DNA of 8,283 bases from an uncultured Lachnospiraceae bacterium (GTDB lineage: Bacteria > Bacillota > Clostridia > Lachnospirales > Lachnospiraceae), in assembly GCA_947631755.1 (NCBI GenBank), contig CANRMO010000103.1, positions 1 through 8,283 of the forward strand, in the 5' to 3' direction. The notes under the pieces are model-generated. The model saw nothing but the letters and a program-made list of their open reading frames with translations. It did no database searches and was not told the origin of the DNA. Positions within the stretch are counted from its first letter, which is position 1. Each line of letters starts with the position of its first letter. A program made the position numbers and the translations under genes. This document shows positions 1 through 5,942 of the stretch, piece by piece.

Positions 1-989
1 CCCTTTCCGGCGGCTGTGACTTCTCCAGCCAGTGTTCCGAAATGATTATTTTTCCCCGGATAGACCATCTGTGTCCGGTCGCTCTCAAACAGAAACCCCC
101 GGCAGAACCCGCCGCGGTTATACAAATCCTGACACCGCCTGAAATCCTGCCACAATCCGCTCTCTTTATTCTGTTTGAGCTCCTCGAAATATTCCCGTCC
201 CTCTTCCTCATAAATATTTACATATTTCCGGTACAGATATGCGACAAAAGCACTGTACTCCTTATTCTTCATCCGCCCCTCGATCTTAAAGGAATCAATT
301 CCCGCATCCACAAGTTCCGGGATATCCGTCAGTGTGCAGAGATCCTTTGTGCTGAGAACATATCCGTCCCCATAAGGCGTGTGGAACGGGAGACGGCAGG
401 GCTGGGCGCACATGCCGCGGTTGCCGCTCCGCCCGCCGATCACCTGGCTCATCAGACACTGCCCCGAATAACAGTAACAGAGAGCGCCGTGCACAAACAC
501 CTCAATCTCCAGGTCCGTCTGCCCCTTTGCCTCCCGTATCTCTTCTATCGTCAGTTCCCGCGCCGGCACATAACGGGTTACGCCAAAGGGCCTAAAAAGC
601 TCTGCCTCATTCCCGGAAAACAGCGTCATCTGTGTGCTGGCGTGAAGATCCATACCGGGAAAATTATCGCATAAAAAAGAGAGGACACCTATATCCTGTA
701 CGATACATGCATCCAACCCAGCCTCATAGAGAGGAGCGATCAGCGGGAACAGCTCCTCCTCAAGCTCTCTGTCTGTCAGAAGCGTGTTCACCGTGAGATA
801 AATTTTTTTGTTTCTCAGATGAGCGTATGTCAGCGCTCTCTGTAGCTGCTCTGTGTCCGGATTGTCCGCAAACGCCCTCGCGCCAAACTGGCGTGCGCCG
901 ACATATACAGCATCCGCTCCCATATCCAGAGCGCCGTAAAGACTTTCCAGTGACCCCGCCGGGGCCAGAATCTCAATGTTTTTTCCCAT
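1..989 (-). CDS. U32-family protein (peptidase U32 / RlhA-TrhP-like RNA hydroxylase), C-terminus cut by window edge
   Basis: Reading from an ATG at 989 toward base 1 gives 329 codons with no stop, so the 3' end lies outside the window. The protein opens with the family's N-terminal strand IEILAPAGS (residues 5-13). It carries the U32 signature EVFVHGALCYCYSGQCLMS (163-181), then GGRSGNRGMCAQPCR (185-199) and FKIEGRMK (234-241). Cys171, Cys178, Cys194 and Cys198 are the four cysteines I would expect to be conserved. U32 proteins were first named collagenase-like peptidases. Studied members (E. coli RlhA and TrhP, Bacillus TrhP1/P2) hydroxylate rRNA or tRNA wobble uridine, so an RNA-modification role is more likely than proteolysis; which RNA cannot be told here. 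The start is 3 bp beyond the zapA stop with only a weak ribosome binding site (AAGCGG), suggesting translational coupling to zapA. Family identity is secure; substrate is not. Confidence 0.93.
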   Translation of the reverse strand, partial: MGKNIEILAPAGSLESLYGALDMGADAVYVGARQFGARAFADNPDTEQLQRALTYAHLRNKKIYLTVNTLLTDRELEEELFPLIAPLYEAGLDACIVQDIGVLSFLCDNFPGMDLHASTQMTLFSGNEAELFRPFGVTRYVPARELTIEEIREAKGQTDLEIEVFVHGALCYCYSGQCLMSQVIGGRSGNRGMCAQPCRLPFHTPYGDGYVLSTKDLCTLTDIPELVDAGIDSFKIEGRMKNKEYSAFVAYLYRKYVNIYEEEGREYFEELKQNKESGLWQDFRRCQDLYNRGGFCRGFLFESDRTQMVYPGKNNHFGTLAGEVTAAGK

Positions 990-992
990 ATA

Positions 993-1397
993 TTACCGCT
1001 TATTTTTCAGCTTTGTCTCCAATTCTATAATTTTCTTTTCCGAGGATTCCAGAGATGTCTCAAGTGCGTCTCTGTCCGTCTCTAATTTTTTGACTTTTTC
1101 CTGCAGATCAATGATCTCATGTTTCATTTCCAAAACCATTTTATCTTTCAATTGATTTTCACTGCGGTATTCACCGGCTTTTCTGTTCTGCTTATAATAA
1201 TCATCTGCAATATTAATAGCCAGCAGGACATTTCTCATCTCGGGATTCAGCCGCTGGTAAGAATCCCTTTTTTTGAACTCTGAAATCTTCCGATTGATAT
1301 AAGCCGCAATTTTGTGAAGATACTCATCGCTCTCAAAGCCGCATATCGTGTATTTTCTGCCATCAATCAGTACTTCTGTCACATTTCTGTTTTTCAT
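993..1397 (-). CDS. zapA: Cell division protein ZapA
   Basis: This 134-residue protein matches ZapA, the FtsZ-ring-associated factor that cross-links FtsZ protofilaments at midcell. Residues 1 to about 85 form the ZapA domain: a short strand (VTEVLIDGRKYTICG), then a helix with the family-like DEYLHKIAAYINRKISE, then LNPEMRNVLLAINIADDYYK. Residues about 88-134 are a highly charged heptad-rich coiled coil (LQEKVKKLETDRDALE region), as expected for the tetramerising helix. Two ATGs lie close together in different frames. The one at 1397 is chosen because AGGTGA (1405-1410) sits 7 nt upstream, while the ATG at 1401 is only 3 nt from it. The gene follows ruvB by 68 bp, has its own candidate promoter at 1451-1479, and is followed at once by the U32 gene, an order I associate with Clostridia. 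Confidence 0.9.
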   Translation of the reverse strand: MKNRNVTEVLIDGRKYTICGFESDEYLHKIAAYINRKISEFKKRDSYQRLNPEMRNVLLAINIADDYYKQNRKAGEYRSENQLKDKMVLEMKHEIIDLQEKVKKLETDRDALETSLESSEKKIIELETKLKNKR

Positions 1398-1404
1398 CCA
1401 TCGA

Positions 1405-1410
1405 TCACCT
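1405..1410 (-). promoter_or_regulatory. zapA ribosome binding site
   Basis: On the minus strand this reads AGGTGA, 7 nt before the ATG at 1397. It decides between that start and the out-of-frame ATG at 1401. Confidence 0.7.
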
Positions 1411-1450
1411 CAGTGAAATTTATGGGCATATGCCCCAACAATTTGATATC

Positions 1451-1479
1451 AGTATACATGAAATATCACGATTCGTCAA
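1451..1479 (-). promoter_or_regulatory. Predicted sigma-A promoter for zapA-U32 inside the ruvB 3' end
   Basis: On the minus strand, TTGACG (1474-1479) and TATACT (1451-1456) are separated by exactly 17 bp (1457-1473). Each hexamer matches the sigma-A consensus at 5 of 6 positions. The -35 box lies in the last codons of ruvB and the -10 box just beyond its stop (1466-1468). Transcription would begin near 1444, giving a leader of about 46 nt before zapA. Prediction from sequence only. Confidence 0.72.
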
Positions 1480-2467
1480 ATTTTAATCCAAAGTGCAGAT
1501 ATGCTTTCTCTGTCACCACACGGCCCCGGGGAGTGCGGGCGATCAGGCCGTTCTGGATCAGATAGGGCTCGTATATGTCCTCAATCGTCCCGCTGTCCTC
1601 TCCGATACTGATGGCCAGTGTGTCGATCCCGACAGGACCGCCCTTAAACTTGTTGATCATCGTCATGAGGAGCGCCCGGTCTGTATTATCCAGCCCCAGC
1701 TTGTCCACCTCCAGAAGATCCAGGGCATAATCGGCCACCTCGAGCGTAATGACGCCATCGTATTTTACCTCTGCGAAATCTCTCACTCGTTTCAAAAAAC
1801 GGTTTGCCAGCCGCGGAGTTCCCCGGGAACGCCTGGCAATCTCTGTGGCGCCCTCTTTTTCAATCTTTACATGAAATACTTTCGCCGACCGCAAAATGAT
1901 CTCCGTCAGTTCCTCCACTGTGTAGAACTCAAGGCGGTGGACAACGCCAAACCGGTCGCGCAGGGGCGCAGTCAGCATTCCAGCCCTTGTCGTCGCCCCC
2001 ACCAGGGTAAACCGGGGGAGGTCAAGGCGGATGCTCTTTACCGACGCCCCCTTTCCGATCACGACATCAATCACATAATCTTCCATGGCCGGATACAAAA
2101 CCTCTTCCACCTGGCGGCTCAGCCGATGGATCTCATCTACAAAAAGCAGGTCCCCATCCTGGAGATTGCTCAGAATAGACGCCATCTCCCCCTGTTTTTC
2201 GATCGCGGGGCCGGACGTGACCTTCAGGTTGACATCCATTTCATTGGCAATGATACCGGCCAGCGTCGTTTTCCCCAGCCCCGGCGGGCCGTATAAGAGA
2301 ACGTGGTCCAGCGCCTCTCCCCTTGCTTTTGCCGCCTCAATATATACTTTCAGCTTTTCTTTCGCTTTGCTCTGTCCGATGTAATCCGTCAGAAATTTGG
2401 GGCGCAGGCTATTTTCAATCTTATAGTCCTCGTCCATGATCTCCGTCGATATCATCCGCTTCTTCAC
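1466..2467 (-). CDS. ruvB: Holliday junction branch migration DNA helicase RuvB
   Basis: RuvB is the AAA+ hexameric motor that, loaded by RuvA, drives branch migration of Holliday junctions in recombination and fork repair. The 333 residues are close to the usual family length. Walker A is GPPGLGKTT (60-68), Walker B is LLFVDEIH (107-114), sensor 1 is GATTRAG (157-163), the arginine finger lies in PLRDRFG with Arg170, and sensor 2 is RGTPRLANR (215-223). The C-terminal winged helix ends with RTPRGRVVTEKAYLHFG (311-327). The start is GTG at 2467, supported by GGGGGG (2474-2479) 6 nt upstream; an ATG overlapping it is out of frame, and the next in-frame ATG (residue 5) lacks a good site. It follows ruvA by 43 bp with no obvious promoter between, so the two are probably cotranscribed. 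No key residue is missing. Confidence 0.98.
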   Translation of the reverse strand: MKKRMISTEIMDEDYKIENSLRPKFLTDYIGQSKAKEKLKVYIEAAKARGEALDHVLLYGPPGLGKTTLAGIIANEMDVNLKVTSGPAIEKQGEMASILSNLQDGDLLFVDEIHRLSRQVEEVLYPAMEDYVIDVVIGKGASVKSIRLDLPRFTLVGATTRAGMLTAPLRDRFGVVHRLEFYTVEELTEIILRSAKVFHVKIEKEGATEIARRSRGTPRLANRFLKRVRDFAEVKYDGVITLEVADYALDLLEVDKLGLDNTDRALLMTMINKFKGGPVGIDTLAISIGEDSGTIEDIYEPYLIQNGLIARTPRGRVVTEKAYLHFGLKFDES

Positions 2468-2510
2468 ATTGATCCCCCCGTCTCAGAGTATCGTGACGAT
2501 CAAGCCGTCC

Positions 2511-3113
2511 TCACATATACCTCAGGCTGTTTTTCAAAATCTCTTCTACCGTCATCTCCGGCGTAATCTTAACACTGCGGACGGCCGACGCCGCCTCCGA
2601 CGCCGAATATCCCAGCGCCACAAGTGCCTCCATCGCTTCGTTTCTGGCTGTCCCCGCACCATTTCCAAAAGAACTGCCGGATCCCCCGGCCCCGGAGTTA
2701 AGCACATCCTCCAGACTGCACTTATCCTTTAATTCCAAAATGATCTTGCTCGCTGTCTTGCCGCCGATACCGGGCGCTTTCGAGATTGCCTTTGCGTCAT
2801 CCGACAAAACCGCCAGCTTCAAAGCTTCTGTGTCCATCACCGTCAGGATCGCGAGAGCCCCTTTCGGCCCGACACCGTTTACTGTGATCAGCAGGCGGAA
2901 CATATTGAGCTCATCCTGTGTCAGAAAACCATACAACTGCATCACATCTTCCCGTATGTGCATATATGTATGTATTTTCACCTCTGTTCCCGGGGCAGGC
3001 AGCTCCCGGACGACCGACCCTGGCACAAAAATCTCAAAGCCAATGCCCTGGTTGTCCACATAGATCCGTTCCCCGGCTATCTCATCTAAAATTCCTTTTA
3101 TAAATGCGATCAA
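2511..3113 (-). CDS. ruvA: Holliday junction branch migration protein RuvA
   Basis: RuvA binds the four-way junction as a tetramer and recruits RuvB. The 200 residues show the standard three domains. An N-terminal OB fold spans about 1-63, starting MIAFIKGIL. A helix-hairpin-helix domain follows, with its two DNA-binding hairpins at VNGVGPKGA (78-86) and APGIGGKTA (113-121). A glycine/serine-rich flexible linker (about 139-155) leads to the small C-terminal domain that contacts RuvB (about 156-200, MEALVALGYSASEA). The start is a TTG at 3113, chosen because it gives the canonical N-terminus and because AGGGAGG-type sequence (3121-3128) sits 7 nt upstream. That site overlaps the cls stop, so ruvA translation is probably coupled to cls. 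The leading position before ruvB is typical. Confidence 0.98.
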   Translation of the reverse strand: MIAFIKGILDEIAGERIYVDNQGIGFEIFVPGSVVRELPAPGTEVKIHTYMHIREDVMQLYGFLTQDELNMFRLLITVNGVGPKGALAILTVMDTEALKLAVLSDDAKAISKAPGIGGKTASKIILELKDKCSLEDVLNSGAGGSGSSFGNGAGTARNEAMEALVALGYSASEAASAVRSVKITPEMTVEEILKNSLRYM

Positions 3114-3120
3114 AGTTCAA

Positions 3121-3128
3121 CCTCCCTC
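3121..3128 (-). promoter_or_regulatory. ruvA ribosome binding site overlapping the cls stop codon
   Basis: The minus strand reads GAGGGAGG, 7 nt before the TTG at 3113. The cls stop TGA (3127-3129) overlaps its upstream end. The strength and spacing support the non-ATG start and suggest ribosomes ending cls can restart on ruvA. Confidence 0.8.
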
Positions 3129-4710
3129 ATACCAGCGTTCCAAAAACCTGTAAAAAATGCTGGAATGCCTTTTTCCAGAGCGGCCGGTTTTCCCACTCCT
3201 CATACGAAATTTCTCTGCTCTCTTTAAACGCTCTGTCAAAATCTTCCTGCACTTTCTCTATAAATTTTTCATCATAGACCCAGACCCCGTTTTCATAGTG
3301 CAGATAAAAACTCCGGTAGTCCATATTAATAGTCCCCACAATAGCGCAGTGCTCATTCATGATCACCTTCGAGTGAACAAACCCTGGCCGATACTCATAA
3401 ATCCGAATCCCGTTTTCCAAAAGAACCCCGTAATTGTACTCTGTCATGAGCTTGACATGCTTCTTATCCGGCACAAAAGGCGTCAGGATCCGGACATCCA
3501 CCCCCCGCCTCGACGCCTCGAGAAAGGTCTCCACCATGGCCTCCTCCAAAATCAGATAAGGCGTCATGACATAGAGTTTTTTCCCCGCATACTGGATCAT
3601 CTGTTTATAGGAATTTCCCACGAAAGAACTGGGGCCCAGCGCGGGGCCGTCCCGCAAGACATGACAGTACATGTCACTCTCCGGAAATTTTTTCGTCGGG
3701 CGGTATCTGTCATAATCAATCCTTTTCGACGGTACACACACGGTCCACAACTCCAGAAATGTAATAGTCATGGCCCACACGGCGTCTCCCTCCAACCGGA
3801 TACCAGCGTCTTTCCAGACGCCAAAGCGGTCGATCAGGTTAGCGTATTCATCCGCGATATTAAAGCCGCCTGTATAGGAAATATTGCCGTCGATCACGAT
3901 GATCTTCTGGTGGTCCCGGAAGTTCATGTAGAGGCGGCTCACATATTTGTGTATCTGGTTAAACACCTCAACCTCAAAGCCCTCCTGCCTGAGAGCCGCG
4001 GCAAATTTCCAATCCGTCCGAAACAGCGCGCCAAAATCATCATAGAGAAATTTCACCTCTACGCCCTCATCAATTTTCCGTTTCAGTATATCGTGCAGTT
4101 TATCCCATAAAGATCCCTCGGCGACAATAAAAAATTCAATGAATATAAACCGTTTTGCCCGCTCCAGATCCTCAAAAATATCCTCAAAGGCCTCCTCGCC
4201 AAACTGATAATACCGGGCGGCATTATTTTTGTAAATGGGCGCCCCCTCTGCCTGCATATAGCGGGACATGCGGGAACTGACGGGATGTTTTGCCGCAAAT
4301 TCACATAACAGCTTCTCATCAAAATCCAGCTGCCTGTCTACTTTCCTGATCTGATCCTTGATCTTCTGGTTCAGCTTATTCCGCTTCCCGATTTTCCCCC
4401 ACAGCGCAAACATGACGTACCCGGAAATTGGCAGGACAACAATGATACAGAGCCAGGCAAATTTATATGACATACTTCTATTGTCATTTGTCAGGGCCAG
4501 TATCCCGAGGATTCCCAAAAACTCTACTAAAAAATAAAACCAGGCCGTGTACTGGCGCAAAAACATGGGGAGCAGAAGAATAATCGCAAATTGAGCCGCC
4601 ACAAGAAGGGCTACCACAAACGCCCAGACAAAACCACTCAGTCTGCTCTGTACCCTTCCCTTTAACCCCTTTAAGTATTTTTTATCTTTTAACCGCTCCT
4701 GAATCTCCAT
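3127..4710 (-). CDS. cls: Cardiolipin synthase (phospholipase D superfamily), membrane-anchored
   Basis: Cls-type enzymes join two phosphatidylglycerol molecules into cardiolipin plus glycerol at the inner face of the membrane. With the ATG at 4710 the protein has 527 residues, a normal length. The N-terminus has about three hydrophobic segments (near residues 27-51, 55-73 and 84-105), the anchor plus PLDc_N region. The first HKD motif is HQKIIVIDGN with His267, Lys269 and Asp274; the second is HSKVIMNEH with His446, Lys448 and Glu453, where Asp is usual. GTINMDYRSFYLHYENGVW after motif 2 is typical of clostridial Cls. The ATG at 4722 would add four residues, but GGAGG (4716-4720) lies 5 nt before 4710 and nothing suitable precedes 4722. 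It heads the cls-ruvA-ruvB cluster. Family is secure; cardiolipin as product is inference, since related PLD enzymes use other alcohols. Confidence 0.93.
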   Translation of the reverse strand: MEIQERLKDKKYLKGLKGRVQSRLSGFVWAFVVALLVAAQFAIILLLPMFLRQYTAWFYFLVEFLGILGILALTNDNRSMSYKFAWLCIIVVLPISGYVMFALWGKIGKRNKLNQKIKDQIRKVDRQLDFDEKLLCEFAAKHPVSSRMSRYMQAEGAPIYKNNAARYYQFGEEAFEDIFEDLERAKRFIFIEFFIVAEGSLWDKLHDILKRKIDEGVEVKFLYDDFGALFRTDWKFAAALRQEGFEVEVFNQIHKYVSRLYMNFRDHQKIIVIDGNISYTGGFNIADEYANLIDRFGVWKDAGIRLEGDAVWAMTITFLELWTVCVPSKRIDYDRYRPTKKFPESDMYCHVLRDGPALGPSSFVGNSYKQMIQYAGKKLYVMTPYLILEEAMVETFLEASRRGVDVRILTPFVPDKKHVKLMTEYNYGVLLENGIRIYEYRPGFVHSKVIMNEHCAIVGTINMDYRSFYLHYENGVWVYDEKFIEKVQEDFDRAFKESREISYEEWENRPLWKKAFQHFLQVFGTLV

Positions 4711-4715
4711 CCCAG

Positions 4716-4720
4716 CCTCC
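4716..4720 (-). promoter_or_regulatory. cls ribosome binding site that decides the start
   Basis: GGAGG on the minus strand lies 5 nt before the ATG at 4710. It overlaps the first codons of the alternative longer frame starting at 4722, which has no ribosome binding site of its own. Confidence 0.7.
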
Positions 4721-4750
4721 ATTTAAACGACATGAACTTCAACAAAAGTT

Positions 4751-4777
4751 ATTGTATCACATTTTACGGATTTGCAA
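4751..4777 (-). promoter_or_regulatory. Predicted promoter for the cls-ruvAB operon
   Basis: The minus strand shows TACAAT (4751-4756) preceded by TGA, an extended -10 element with TG at 4758-4759. A TTGCAA box (4772-4777) lies 15 bp upstream, or GTTGCA (4773-4778) at 16 bp. The short spacer is balanced by the extended -10. Transcription would begin near 4744, about 34 nt before the cls ATG. The -35 box is shared with the divergent promoter. Confidence 0.6.
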
Positions 4778-4799
4778 CACACTTTTTTTTGTGTATAAT
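4772..4799 (+). promoter_or_regulatory. Predicted promoter for the YprB/MrfB-like exonuclease gene
   Basis: TTGCAA (4772-4777) and a perfect TATAAT (4794-4799) are 16 bp apart on the plus strand. The spacer contains a T8 run (4783-4790) flanked by ACAC and GTGT. A second TATAAT at 4808-4813 has only a T-rich -35 candidate. Transcription from the first would start near 4806, leaving a leader of about 33 nt. Confidence 0.65.
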
Positions 4800-4824
4800 G
4801 AAACGTATATAATCCTATTGTCAA

Positions 4825-4831
4825 GAGGAGG
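4825..4831 (+). promoter_or_regulatory. Ribosome binding site of the exonuclease gene
   Basis: GAGGAGG ends 7 nt before the ATG at 4839. It fixes the start there and rejects an upstream in-frame ATG at 4752, which would lie upstream of the predicted promoter's start point. Confidence 0.85.
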
Positions 4832-4838
4832 TTATCCC

Positions 4839-5930
4839 ATGCAGGAATTCAGGCAGTCCATTGAATATGACAGCCGCACATTGGCAAATAGTATAAAGGC
4901 TCTCCCCTTTCCGGGGGAGCAGGTCTGCTTTTTTGACATTGAGACTACCGGCCTGTCCCCGCAGGTCTCCTCGGTCTATCTGATTGGCGCCGCCTGGTCT
5001 GAGGGAAATTCTTTTCATCTGATACAGTGGTTTGCCGATGACTATACAAGTGAAAAGGCCCTATTGGAATCCTTTGCCTCCTTTGCCGGGGCATTCCGCG
5101 CCATTGTACACTACAATGGCTCTACTTTTGACATCCCCTATCTCGAGAAAAAATATAAAGAGCACAATGTCCCCTCCCCCTTTTCCTCTATGGAAAGCCT
5201 GGATCTTTACCGGGAGATACGCCGGCAGAAAGTGTGGCTTTCTTCCTCTGACCGGAAGCTGGCCACCATGGAAAAACTGCTCTCTTTCCGGCGGCAGGAC
5301 TGCTACACCGGAAAAGACTGCATTGACCTCTACACTAGGTTTATGCATAAAAAATTCTTCCGCGATACACAGGCAGAAGTGTTGAAAAAAAATCTGCTGC
5401 TGCACAATCACGACGATCTGATAGGAACTTTGATCTGCAGCCAGTTTTTATACTACACCCGGTATCACGAAAAAAATCCTGGCTTTATCAGAAAAGATAA
5501 CCAGATCCAGATCACAGATTACATAGAGGGCGTTTTCCCCATACAATGGGAGAAAGAGAGCGAATGGTGGAAGATTCACTTTTATGGAAATAAAATACAG
5601 GTGGATCTCCCGCTCTATAACGGTACTCTGTACCATTTTTACAGAGACTACAAAAATTATTATTATCTGCCAGAAGAAGATGCCGCCATTCACAAAAGTG
5701 TCGGCATCTATGTGGATCCCAGCCGCCGTGAAAAAGCAACGGCGGCCAACTGCTATACAAAAAAGACAGGGACATTCCTCCCTCTCCCATGCAGATTCAC
5801 AGAAGAGTCCACGCCTTTATTTCGGAAAGAGCGCAAAGCCCGGGATTCCTATCTGTACTTCGACCCACAAAATCCCACCCTGGACAAAAAGACAATGGGC
5901 CAAATACTCTCGCATTGCATCACCAAATGA
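4839..5930 (+). CDS. RNase H-fold DEDDh exonuclease of the YprB/MrfB type
   Basis: The N-terminal half (about 28-205) is a DEDD-type nuclease (RNase_H_2/YprB family). FFDIETTGLS gives Asp33 and Glu35, HYNGSTFDIPYL gives Asp98, and LLHNHDDLIG gives His189 and Asp193, a complete DEDDh set. The spacings (2, 65 and 4 residues) agree with those I recall for the catalytic residues of B. subtilis MrfB (YprB), a 3'-5' DNA exonuclease acting with helicase MrfA in mitomycin C repair; that comparison is from memory. At 363 residues the protein is shorter than YprB, mostly at the N-terminus. Its C-terminal part (about 221-363) is rich in aromatic residues (WWKIHFYG, KNYYYLP) and shows no TPR pattern I can see; I do not recognise it. 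No helicase partner is in the window. It diverges from cls-ruvAB and ends 12 bp from the convergent MATE stop. Confidence 0.85.
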   Translation: MQEFRQSIEYDSRTLANSIKALPFPGEQVCFFDIETTGLSPQVSSVYLIGAAWSEGNSFHLIQWFADDYTSEKALLESFASFAGAFRAIVHYNGSTFDIPYLEKKYKEHNVPSPFSSMESLDLYREIRRQKVWLSSSDRKLATMEKLLSFRRQDCYTGKDCIDLYTRFMHKKFFRDTQAEVLKKNLLLHNHDDLIGTLICSQFLYYTRYHEKNPGFIRKDNQIQITDYIEGVFPIQWEKESEWWKIHFYGNKIQVDLPLYNGTLYHFYRDYKNYYYLPEEDAAIHKSVGIYVDPSRREKATAANCYTKKTGTFLPLPCRFTEESTPLFRKERKARDSYLYFDPQNPTLDKKTMGQILSHCITK

Positions 5931-5942
5931 TCGGGAAATATT

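Noticed and set aside
42..674. Plus-strand open frame of about 210 codons
   Set aside because: It is antisense to the U32 gene, whose frame carries clear family motifs; the plus-strand translation has no recognisable domain and no ribosome binding site.
1493..2296. Plus-strand open frame of about 267 codons
   Set aside because: It lies wholly opposite ruvB, and its openness follows from the codon composition of ruvB.
3157..4110. Plus-strand open frame of about 317 codons
   Set aside because: It is antisense to the HKD-motif region of cls, with low-complexity, unfamily-like translation.
4752..4838. Longer N-terminus for the exonuclease from an ATG at 4752
   Set aside because: This would begin upstream of the predicted promoter -10 box, and the GAGGAGG site clearly serves the ATG at 4839.
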